Shown in pieces: positions 34,876 to 46,000 of a DNA stretch of 64,000 nucleotides. Under the pieces are notes generated by a model that was not told the origin of the DNA, ran no database searches, and saw only the letters and a program-made list of their open reading frames with translations. The position numbers and the translations under genes were made by a program. Each line of letters starts with the position of its first letter. The first letter of the stretch is position 1. The DNA comes from Hofstenia miamia (lineage: Eukaryota > Xenacoelomorpha > Acoela > Hofsteniidae), in the NCBI GenBank assembly GCA_900660155.1, contig CABFPE010000120.1:1344069-1408068 (forward strand), read 5' to 3'.

Positions 34876-35798
34876 TTAATCTATTAAAGCACAGATAAAC
34901 ACAGCCGAATGGTCGGAAATATTGCGACCATTGTCCCCTTGACGCTGAATAATCCTATATTCGGTGAATTTCACACCTTTTCCAAAAACATAGTCAATTA
35001 ACTCATTAGACGAATCATCGAATCCATTAAACGTAGCGGTGTAGTTGTTGAACGTCTTCATTGCATTGGTCATAGAAGCATCTATAACAAGAATTTCTTC
35101 ATCTGTGGGAGATGCATTGAAATCACCGCACAATATAACAGGTTCTTTTAAAGACCCAACAATTTTACACAACTGATTAGCAGAGAAAACCCGAGATGGG
35201 ACGGACACGTGATCTAAGTGTGTATTAATCAAATGTAACGCAGAGTTATCAGCAATGTTTTTAAAGAAACCATGAGTATATATTCTTGGACAACCAGCAC
35301 CAGGAAACTTAGATCCTACCACCTCGGGAGTTTCTGAAAGCCAGAGGGTTTCATTCTTTAGTATGCTGAACTTTTGAGAATTATAAAATATTGGATTGTA
35401 TTCAGCACTACAGCACATAATAAAGTTAATTGCAACAGTACCACAAAAGTGCAAACAATTTTGTAAAAGTAAAAACGCAATTTTGATGAAAGGCCATTTA
35501 CAAAGAACAAAAATGAGCATGATGAAATAAATATAACTTTATTATGGCAAAACCTTTCCCCAACATTTCGTTTATTACCGATTGAACTATATGAAGGTAA
35601 CGCGGTTTTAATATCTGAGAGCTGTTGTTGCACAACCTCTTGAAAGCAAATAAAATCAACTTCTTGGCAACTGAACTCTCTGAGCGCCGCTAACAAATCA
35701 TTTTTTCTAATGTCCCAATGATCAATGCCATCTCTTTTGTTCAAATATCGCACGTTAAACGTAATTAGTTTACAGAGCCTTCCCGTGAAATTTCGCAT
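34876..35798 (-). CDS. EEP-fold (endonuclease/exonuclease/phosphatase) protein, paralogue 2
   Basis: Two exons, 35798-35554 and 35407-34876, joined at a phase-2 intron (AG|GTTTTG ... TGTAG|T) give 258 residues, the same length as paralogue 1 and with the intron at the same codon. Motifs: TFNVRYLNKRD, CFQEVVQQQ, EYNPIFYN, WLSETPEVVGS, INTHLDH, CGDFNASP, FNGFDDSS, IDYVFG and SDHSAV. All superfamily catalytic residues are kept. The start chosen is the ATG before RNFTGRLCKL; longer upstream frames lack an ATG. The family is found in bacteria, fungi and some animals, and substrates are unknown. Together with paralogue 1 it forms a same-strand pair separated by a LINE insertion. Confidence 0.88.
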
Positions 35799-35954
35799 AT
35801 TTCTAAAAAGCAACAAACGTAACGTACTTAAAGAATTCGTTTCAAAAGAAATAAGTTTTCTCTATTATGAGAAATTTGATTTATATTAAACACAAAATAT
35901 TTGCAAAGAAAAGTCCTTTGCGTAAAAATACAAATTTCACGGCCATTAAGCAGG

Positions 35955-36180
35955 GACGTGGGCAGGATTTTCTGCCGGGGAGGGGGATATCTTAGTCATG
36001 ACAAACGCGGAGCGAAGCCCCAATGACCCTAAAAATGCATTTCGCGATCCTAGATTTCAAATTTTTCAATTCTTTTACTGAAAATTTTTTTGATTTGCCA
36101 GTCAAAATCAAATTTGAAAACCTGACGAGGGGGAGGGGGACATTCCAAAATGCCCCCCCTGGCGCGCGGCAAAATTTTTT
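35955..36180 (+). repeat. dispersed G-run repeat, copy 1
   Basis: The segment shares GCAGGATTTTCT, CCCTAAAAATGCATTTC and the following CTAGATTT...AATTTT block with a second copy at 56.13-56.30 kb in the same orientation. It has runs of G and of C (GGGGGAGGGGG, CCCCCC) near its ends. There is no coding potential. It is probably a non-autonomous transposon family. Confidence 0.55.
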
Positions 36181-37022
36181 TGATAATTCATATTCCGTGT
36201 ATCGAAAGTTAATTTGCTATACTTTACAATATTTATTGATTGAATATCATTCCGCCCCAGCTGAGGAAACAGATTTAAACCAAGGATATTATACTGCCTG
36301 TCTAAATCATGAATTCGAAAACATTTCTTGATTTACAAACTATTAATGTCTAAACAGCACAAGTAATGGCATAGCGAAGAAGATATGTGTTGAGCATTTT
36401 TCTATATCTTTACAGAATTCCCTATATTGTTAACAACTTTTTTACACTTTTTAAATGTTCAAAAAAGTCCCCTGATAAAATTCCTTAATTATTGAGTTAA
36501 TGGAACGTAGTGCTTCGCAGAGATTTTTATTAATTGTGCGTAAGAGTGGTAAATCAATTTTCTAGAAAGTAGGTGGACTGGGTGTTTTCCCATAATTATA
36601 TTTTGATCTGATTTTGAGTTACAAATGAATGTATTCGTACATCGTCTTGTTGAAGAACAATCCAATCGCGATCGATTAAAGAAAGACGCATTCTTGCATT
36701 TTTCCACAACACACTGGCTCTATTGTAATTACTTTTCCACATCTATTCAGAACTACTCCTCTAATAATCCAGAAACAAAATTCAACTTGTAGGTCAACTT
36801 TGGATACAAATGATGCCTTATTTACAACCGGTTGTAGCATGAAGCAGATGTTTATGTAAAACCATATTAAAACGAACATATTTCAAGCAACTCGCATTGT
36901 GCAGTGTTAATTTCCAATAAATGTATGCAATATGAGATATTAAGCGAAACAATTGCTAGAAAGATAATATACAACAACATTACAGAAAAATATGTATTTC
37001 ATTTTACAAATTATAATGAACG
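36181..37022. other. no gene seen; likely 3' flank of FIBP
   Basis: Non-coding. The minus-strand ORFs at 36489-36879 have no recognisable motif. Confidence 0.35.
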
Positions 37023-40000
37023 TTATCTACTAAAAAATTTTGCAAACATGACTTGTGAGCAGGTAGTTAAAGTATCAATGTATTTCCAAAGAGTTTTACG
37101 CAATCTCTCATTGGACCCATGTTTACTCGTGCTAAAGATGTCGAGGTACATTCGAAAAAACCAGTCTAGGTCTTCACAGTTCCAGTGCGATTGAAAACAT
37201 GCATCCACGACCTTATCATGAACATCAACAAAGAAATCGCGAAGATCTTTATGTTTGGCCATATTAACTGCGATGTGCATTATGTCACGAGATAATGCAG
37301 GCACACGAATTTCAAGATCGCCTTGAGCACTATATCCGGGAATTGATTTTCCAATGTTATTAGAATCTATATTTTATTGAAATGAAAAAAAAACTTTTCT
37401 AAAGTCAATACAGATTCTAAGAATAAAAGATTATAGGACTATGCATGCAGCACTGAGAACCTTTCATATTCTTTTGGCGCACAAAGGTTATTCATTACTT
37501 TTACTTTAGCCAAATTTATTAGATAGTTTAGGTTTTTAATTTGAAATTTTGATTCGGTTCATAAGAATGAAAATCAACCCTCCAGAAATGTGTTTACGTA
37601 ATCCTTGTATGAGCTGTGCGCTCATGTTGTGCTTATCATCGTCCAAAGCACGAAGTTCCTTTAGATTTTGAAGAAACGCCTTGTCTACGTCAACATCTTG
37701 ATCAGCTGCAAGACTCGTCTGATCTGCACCATAAGTCCATCTTTCAATCATAGCAGTTGCACACTGAACTAAGCAATGGAATCCAAGATATTGCAAACGC
37801 CTCTTCTGAAGTTCAAATCGATTGTTACAAAGAAACACAGCTGCGGCATACTGTTGAGATAGATCGCCCTCAAGGTAAAACAGTTTTTGAATATTTTCCA
37901 CAAGTGACCCCTAAATGAGATTAGATTAGATGTGCATTCAATAACAAAACTTTTTACAATCTAAACTGCAAAAAAAGGTAGTTTAAATTCCGATGTACTC
38001 AATATTTTAATAACCACATTTTACGGAATAAACTAATGAACATATGTTCTCATTTTGCTTAATAATTACACTAAATTAAATGAATTTCTAAACATCTAAT
38101 ATAATGAAAATCAATGCATACTTCTAAGTCTTCAACTTTTACGAATACGTTGCGTAAATTATCAAAATGGCGATGACATACTCTAAGAGGGAGAGAAAGC
38201 CGTTCAGCTAAAACTTCAAATTTTACGTTGTGTGAAGTATCAAAATGGCGATGACATACTCTAAGAGGGAGAGAAAGCCGTTCAGCTAAAACATCCAAAT
38301 CTTTACGTTGTTTTGAAGTAGTCAAACTGCGTCCAAGTAATTCACGGGCAACACCTACATACAAAATACTCATGCAATTTAAGAAAAACACTCATATTGA
38401 CAGTATCTTATCTGTTCCAAAGTCCCTACGTTTCAAATTACTACTGCATTTAAGCAATAATACAAACTGACATTATCTTATCCAATCAGAATGTGGTCTT
38501 TTGGAGCAATGAAAATCAACATTTTGGGATCAGGTTGTGCAGCACCCACCAAACATCATGGACTAGGCTGCTATGGCAAAAGAATATTTGATTGGCCCAT
38601 TCTTTATTGAGGGTCGAATGGACAGCCAACGATACATTGAGTTGATGAAAAATGACTTCATTGCTGAGTTGCGACGTAGAGGAATCTATGAACGATCTCA
38701 TCTGCATCATAAAGAAAAGTATACTGGCTGAAAAAGCAAAATCAACTCAGGATCTGAAACAGGCAATTTGCTAACTTTAAAATGGAATCTCTTCCAAAGA
38801 TACAAAGACTACAACTTTGCATTGATATTGATGGGTTGCAAGTCGATCCTTACGATTAGTCATTGTACTTGGATTACTTTTTGATGTTAGTTTTTGTTTG
38901 TTAAATATAGATGTATTGATTATATTAATGATAATGTATGTTTGTATTATTAAGTGCAGTAGTAATTTGAAACGTAGGGACTTATGGAACAGACTGTACA
39001 AAAATAACCTTAGAACTGTGTCAACGCAGTTTGCTTCGATAGCTAGGCTATGATAATTAGATTATTGTTGTTACATTGTATATTGTGACTTGTATTTCAT
39101 AATTATTTGATTTGTAATTTAGTCTGACATTTGCAATGACCAGCGGTGAACATTTCAAAATGAAGCAAAGCAAATCCCCGTGATAAATTATTCAACAATT
39201 GTAGAAGAATAACGCTGATAATAATCCTGGCAATTCAACAATTTACATTTGGATTAAGCAATATAAAAACCGTACAGGAACATTCCTCATCGATGCTCCC
39301 CGTTCTGCTAGTCTATGAATGATCTCAACATAGAAACAGTTTTAAAGAGTTTATGCGTAAACAGTATGTAGAAGATTAGCATTTTTTTCAGAAATCTCAA
39401 AACATAAACAAGACATATATATCTCAATCAGCTCTACAGCCATTTTATATTACCAAAAAGCAATACTAATTTTTACATTCACTAGCGATGAAAAGATTTG
39501 CATGCCAGCTTAGAAACGAAGTGAAACTCTTCGCTCAGCCCCACGTAGTTTGTCTGATGCATGCGAATGGAGGTCTTAACTGTACTGAGTTCACAAGAGC
39601 TGTTTTCCTGAGGAGGGATGTGGCCATTATCCAATGATAACCTCTAGACCAACATCTCTGGAACTGCTGTTTATTCAAAATACCCAAAAAACACTGGCAC
39701 CAATTTGTATTTACAACTGAAAAAGTGGTAGATGAGCTGTTCCACTGATTCAGTCAAATTCGAATCGAATGTTTTCAGAGTAAGATGAAAGCATTGAAAG
39801 AAGGTGAAATCAAATGACATAGAATATGTTGTTTAAAATATCTGTATATATTTTTTTAAAAATTATGTTATTTGTACTTTATTCTAAGACGTTATTGTAA
39901 CCCGACTCGAACTCATTTCTTCACTTCGTCAAAATCGTAATGATCAACAAACTGTGTCAAAATCAACTTTGAAAAAATTGAGAAATCTTTGAAACTTTGA

Positions 40001-43000
40001 GAAATGCTTCAGTAAAAGACTTAGGTGTTATAATCGACCAACATTTTAAGTAGAAAGAGCATGGATTGAGACAACTAGCCAAAAGCACGAAATTTATTTT
40101 TTATGCTGAAACACAATGACCCTTTTAACACTAACGTTACCGTGAAACTCATTCGAAGTACTGTGCATATCTATAGTTATGTATGCTAGTCAAACGTGCT
40201 GGCCAAGTAAGTTTGTATTAACAAGGCTGAAATGGAATACTTTTATAGAAAATGTTTACGCTGAGTTTTGGGCTCTTCGCAGTTTAGATATCAGTCAGCA
40301 CGAGCCACTGTTACTTTGGCAGGTATATGGCATCATGTCCCTGAAAGATATTTTAGATTGAAAGTATTGTATTCAGCAAGAATTCGCTAACCTGTATCGG
40401 GCATGTGACTAGCAGAGGTAATCGCGCTACACTCTTCGTCAGATATAAATATAAAGAAGTCTTGCTGTTAAAACAACTAATCTATCGCTCGACAAAACTT
40501 GCAAATATCCTCCTAACAAAGAATAATATCGATGTTATTCAACTGAAGTTTTTCAAATATTTGAGGATCATATTGCAACATTAATAAGTACAGTTGTGGA
40601 AAAGTATGGAGAGTACAATAGACTAATAATTGGTGGCGATTTTAATAAATGTCCCACATCTGCACTGGAATCAGTATTCAATGATAAATTTTCCAACAAG
40701 AAAAGATGCACATCTAGATGTGCTTTTAACAAATACGCCAAATAGTTTCATCACCCCAAAGCAACTTCCGAAATTAGGATCATGATGCTGTGCTAATGAA
40801 ACCTAAAATTAGTAAGAAAACAACAGTTAAAGAGAAATATATTCTATATGACAAACGTGAAAAAACATCATAGAAATGTAGAATTATACCTTCTTAATTA
40901 TAACTGGAGTAGAATTGCAAAGATTGATGATGTTAACAGACAAACAGTTGAGATTTATAAAATCATAGAAGAAGCATTTTCTATATACCCATAAAGAACA
41001 GTAATTATATCAAATAAAGATCCGCCTTGGGTAACACAAACAATGAAATACTTAATGAAAATAAAGCACCAGGCTCAACAGTCTGGGAATAGTGATAAGG
41101 TAAAAAAATATTGTAAGAAAATAGAATATATGAGAATTCAGGAAAATGTAAAATCCATTCAAACAAAGTGTAATGGGAAATGGTGGAAAGAAATAAAAAA
41201 GCAAAACTTTATATTTCAGCCTCAGAAATCAATAACACCTTTATTAGTAAAATATAGTAATGATCAAATAGCAGCTGAAGAAATTAACAAGCATTTTGTG
41301 AAAATTTGTACATCTACAAATGATTATAATCAAGTTCTAAACAAAACAGATATTGTGGAAATTCCAGCAATCAATGAATTTACAGTTTACAACATGCTGA
41401 AAACGATAGATAAAAATAAAAATGCAGGAAAATATCCAGCCTGGTTCTGGAAACGCCATGCAATTTCTCTAGCATTACCTCTATGTATAATATGGAACAC
41501 CAGCTTAGTGAAACAGGAATTCCCCGATATGTGGAAAAATGACATCATAGTACCTGTACCAAAGATAAAAGAAGTAAAATTGTTAAAACATTTAAGGCCA
41601 ATTGTAATTACAGAAGTACCTGCAAAACTTCTTGAAAGATATGTAAATGAATATTATGGAGTAGATATAAAGGAACACTTTGGTGATGATCAATTTGCTT
41701 ATACTAAAGGAAAATCAGCAGATATGGCTTTGGCAATGTTATTATCTAAATGGAGAACATACATAGATTTTGAGCCGAATGTTATACATATAGTATTCTT
41801 TGACTATTCTAAAGCTTTTAATATGGTTGAACATAATGAAATCATTACTAGAATGAGTAAAATCGGAAAAATAGATATTTTACCATGGTATGAAAGTTTT
41901 TTAAGAAATAAAACATCAAGAACAAGAATAAATAAATACTTATCAAATGAAACAATTAAATCAAGAGGTCTACCAGAAGGCACTGCGGCTGGGCCCAGTT
42001 TATTTCCATTAATGCTTAATGACCTAACTCCAAAGGTTGAAAGAAATTTTTTCATAAAATTTGCTGATGATTTGACTGGGACTTTTTTCAATTGTGCACA
42101 ACTTGAAGTGAATAATGTCTTAAGTCACAGTAAAGGCAATACATAATACAGGCATCGTCACCAAATCTCTCTTGAAAATAGCGTAGGCCCAGCTGGATAC
42201 TTGTAATTTCTTTGCACTACGCGATGAAGTTATTTCCCCTATATGAAAGTCACTCTCATCACCTGTTGCTAAGCAATTATCAATTTCAGCGAATTATTCA
42301 TGGATCTGTGCGTGTGCACGCAATCAGTTCAATCTGCTCGGGAATGCTCTGTATATGGTTGCAGAACGGGATATCGTGAAAATAGTGACAAAATTACTGT
42401 GTTTGGATTTCCCAAAAAAGGAACTTTGTCTTAAATGGATTGCCTCGCATTACCTAATATACTTAAATTTGAGGATATTACTCGACATATGGGTGTGTGC
42501 AAGCTTCACTGGCCCAGACATTTTCCAACAAAGCGTGCACCTGGTGGAGTTTCAATTCCCATTGATCCGCCTAGTATTTTAAAAATGTTCCTGTCTTCAA
42601 TTCCAACACCACCACCACCTCCTAGACCAACTAATCTTAGCTCAAGTGAATCTCGAAATCCAAATATTAATGAAATGCAAGAATGTTTACACCAGGACAC
42701 TATTAATTTTTCAAACTTTCAGCACAACTGGTCGCAGCATTCCCAAAGGGGATCATGCATCAAAACTTTGAATGGATTTGCCATACTCTCAAACGGCTCT
42801 GTTGGACCTATATTTAACAGGTCCATTTTTGTAAATCGTCAAAATGATGGAAGCTTTTCGTATGTTTCTTATTATAAAATTCAAATAGTTAAATTTCCCT
42901 ATGTAAAACGGATCATAAAATTTTGGTCTAAAATAGAAGCTATTGTAAATGACTAATCTAACAATGAAGAAACTACACTTTCAGAAAAATCGCTATTTAT

Positions 43001-46000
43001 TTGTCGACAAGTACATTTAATTAATGAAACAACCAACTCTTTCATTTATTCAAGGGACGATTTTTGTTTTGGGTACTTACTCCATGCTGTTTCCAGAGCT
43101 TCATACAATCTAATAAGATCAAAATTGCGAGTTCTTCAAAGACTTACTTCAACACTTAACTCTGACAATGATTCCTTTTTAGAAACTATAGCAAATAGTC
43201 TCAGTGAAAAGCAGAAAAGATGTACAGTAATTTTTGATGAAGTATCAATTAAGCCTAATTTATTCTATAATGCTGGTAGTTCAATAGGAAATTCGGTTGA
43301 TTATCCTGAAAATTTGGCCCGTTCTGTTCTGGCATTCATGCTAAAATTTCAATTTGGTGGACCCAAATTCATTTTTAAAATGTTTCCTGTTTACAATTTA
43401 GACTCTCATTTTCTGAAAGAAAAACTAACAAACGTCACACAATTGATTAGGGAATTTGATATTGAAATTCTAGCAACAATTTGTGATAATCACAAGATGA
43501 ATCAGAAATTATATGAGCAACTGTCAATATCAAAGGAATTGCCTTGGTTGGGTTCGATTGACAACCACGAGATATTTTTACTCAATGATACAATTCACTT
43601 AATGAAGTCCTTACGAAACAACTTTATTACGGAGTCTTCAAAAACGCTTGAGTATCTTGATTTTGAATATAATGTCATTCGTAAAGCTGAATGGAGTCAT
43701 ATTGTAAAGTTGTACAATTTTGAACGTGATCACTTAGTGAAACTTTCAAGACTTACAAAAGCTTCCGTCTTTCCTAATTCTATTCAAAAGCAAAAGTTTT
43801 CACTTGTCTTACAAGTGTTTTGTGCAGAAACAGCAAGTGCTCTGCAGGTATGTTCTGCTACTAAAGATATAGCTTATGGCACTGCCCGTTTCATTATAAT
43901 TTTTACTGATTTCTTTTCAATAGTTAATGTTAAGGCGCCATTCACTGGAGTTTCCCAAAATAATTCCTTCAGAAATCCAATAATGTCATCTGATGATGAA
44001 AAACTCAAATACATTGATAAAGTAGGATCGCTTTGTAGATTTATGGCTCCTATTTCAGTAACTTATAGATGTAAAAGTTTGACTAAAGATACTTCTACAG
44101 CATTTTCAAGAACATGCAATGGTCTTATAGCTCTAACTAGAAAACTGCTTTTTGAAAAAAAATATTCTTATGTATTATTGGGTCATTGGCAGAGTGATGA
44201 TATTGAAGAAAAGTTCGGATACTATCGTCAATGCGCAGGTGGCAACTATTATATTGGGTACAGACAAATTTTTGAAAAGTTTCGAATTGACACAACAGTT
44301 TTACTTTTACAGCAGTGTATTAATGATGTGGATATTAATTCTAGGAATTCCTTTCATCATTTTGAAAAATGTGATATCTTAGTTTCTAGTGATTTACTGG
44401 AAATCGAAAATCTCAAAACTATTTCTGAAAAGAAAACAAATGAAGAAATAAGTTCTTTAATCTACATTTGTGGATATGTAGCAAGAAAATTCGAAATTTA
44501 CCAAGATAACAATTTCAAACTGAAAACTCACAGTATTTGGATTTAATTAATCGCGGAAAATTGTCACATCCTACGAAATCTCTTGTAAACTTTATTCTAG
44601 TTTCGTATTCATTTTTGCAGACAACAGAGCATATTTTTTGTCGTGCAAGTTTTGTAAAGATCTTGGAAAAAATTTCAAAAAACTTAAATGAAGAATTTCA
44701 AGCATCTGCCTTAACCATTATTGCCAATATTCTACTTTCAAAACAATGTCATAAACTTTCCACTGACAATTCATTACATTTAAACAGAAAATTGTTGAAA
44801 TTTTAGTACAAACTTGTAATAAAAACTTTTATATGTATAATTTAAGTGAAAATACGCATTTAATATTTTCTATATTCTGCTATTAGCCATTTAGATCATT
44901 AAAAATTTGTTTTAATATCAATACTAAATTAGTGTGAAATTCTAAGTTGGGCCTACGCTATTTTCAGAAGTGATTTGGTGACGATGCCTGTATTATGTAT
45001 TGCCTTGGTCACAGTAAAATAAATAGTCTACAAATTAATGAATTAAAGACAGCAGATCTAGTAATTAACACTACTTACACTATAAGTGATCCAGGTCCTT
45101 GTTTATTAATGATAAACAAATCACAAGAGTTACAGATTTTAAATTACTTGGAGTATTAATTGACAAAGGGTTAACATTAAATTCTGAAATAAATAAAATC
45201 ACTACTACTATGCAAAAAATCAGCTTAAGATTATATACACATCATATATACAATCAAAGCTAGTGTATGCACCTCTTGCACTGTCTGGATCAAATTACCA
45301 TCGCTTAGATAAAATTGCAGAGAAAGCTTCAAAAATAATTGATGAGCAACTACCAAGACCCTCAGATATAATTGATCAGAGTATTTTGAAAGAATTTATT
45401 ATGGCAAGAAATAACAAATCGCATGTACTGCATGAACTAGTGTCAGAAATTATTACATCAAAATCTAAACGGAAACCTTGTGTTTTGCTTCCTTATTCAA
45501 GAACTGAACATGGAAAAAGAACATTCCAATTCTATGGAGCAAAATTATATAACAATATGGTGCTAAATGCAAAAATTAAATGGTGCTATTGTTTATTTAG
45601 ATACTGTAATCTACTCATGCCTTTGAGCGAAATTAACTTTACTTTACTTTACTTTACTTTACTTTAAAGAAAGTTATCAAACAAGATCTCATGCAAAAAT
45701 TTTTTTATATCATACGTAACAGTATATCTTGGCTTTTCTTAATTAGTTTCAATGGAGAGAAAAGCAAGAAGAGCAATACTTTCAGAAAAAATTTTTCTGT
45801 TGAAAAGAAACTAAACCTCGCTATTCATCATTCAAAGAGTACTTACAGATCCTTTAACCGATCTTGTTTTCGGAAACTATGTACTCGTTTTGCTTCACCC
45901 TCGCCCAATTGGCAAATATGACAAACTATTTCTTCTATTTGATAATACATTCCAAATTCATTTCAACGTACTAATGATTAACACGAATAATTAATTTGGT

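Larger units (their letters stand above)
42124..45015 (+). mobile_element. P element (THAP transposase) with 63-bp TIRs and 8-bp target duplication
   Basis: The element occupies 42132-45007 (2,876 bp); the octamer GTCACAGT flanks it on both sides (42124-42131 and 45008-45015), the 8-bp duplication typical of P elements. The ends are inverted repeats of 63 bp: the right end inverted starts CAAGGCAATACATAATACAG, the left differs in its first base (A for C), and about five mismatches occur in all. It carries a THAP-type P transposase gene in the plus direction. The insertion lies within a LINE that itself lies in FIBP intron 1, so the P element is the youngest of the three. Confidence 0.95.
40480..45667 (+). 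mobile_element. LINE with AP endonuclease and RT, split by a P element
   Basis: The 5' part (about 40480-40800) shows the end of an AP-type endonuclease: LIIGGDFNKCPT and, in another frame, DHDAVLMKPK. The RT ORF is open from 41043: KNAGKYPAWFWK, LKHLRPIVITEVPAKLLER, DDQFAYTKGKSADMAL, VFFDYSKAFN (catalytic Asp), LPEGTAAGPSLF and KFADDLTG (catalytic FADD). At 42131 the P element interrupts it; the frame resumes at 45016 (INSLQINELKTADLVIN), shifts at RVTDFKLLGVLIDKG and reaches the C-terminus at 45263-45634. The 3' end is marked by five TTTAC units (45639-45666). It sits in FIBP intron 1, antisense to the gene. One internal frameshift and the 5' decay make it inactive even without the P element. 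Confidence 0.88.

Noticed and set aside
38516..39001. Minus-strand ORFs in the mariner derivative
   Set aside because: The recognisable transposase remnant is on the plus strand, so the minus frames are shadows.
39160..39780. Possible transposase remnant
   Set aside because: Isolated peptide-like stretches only; no catalytic motif or terminal repeats can be shown.
43125..44546. P-transposase ORF considered as a domesticated THAP9-like host gene
   Set aside because: It lies between intact inverted repeats and a perfect target duplication, within an intronic LINE, and carries frame lesions; it is a transposon copy.
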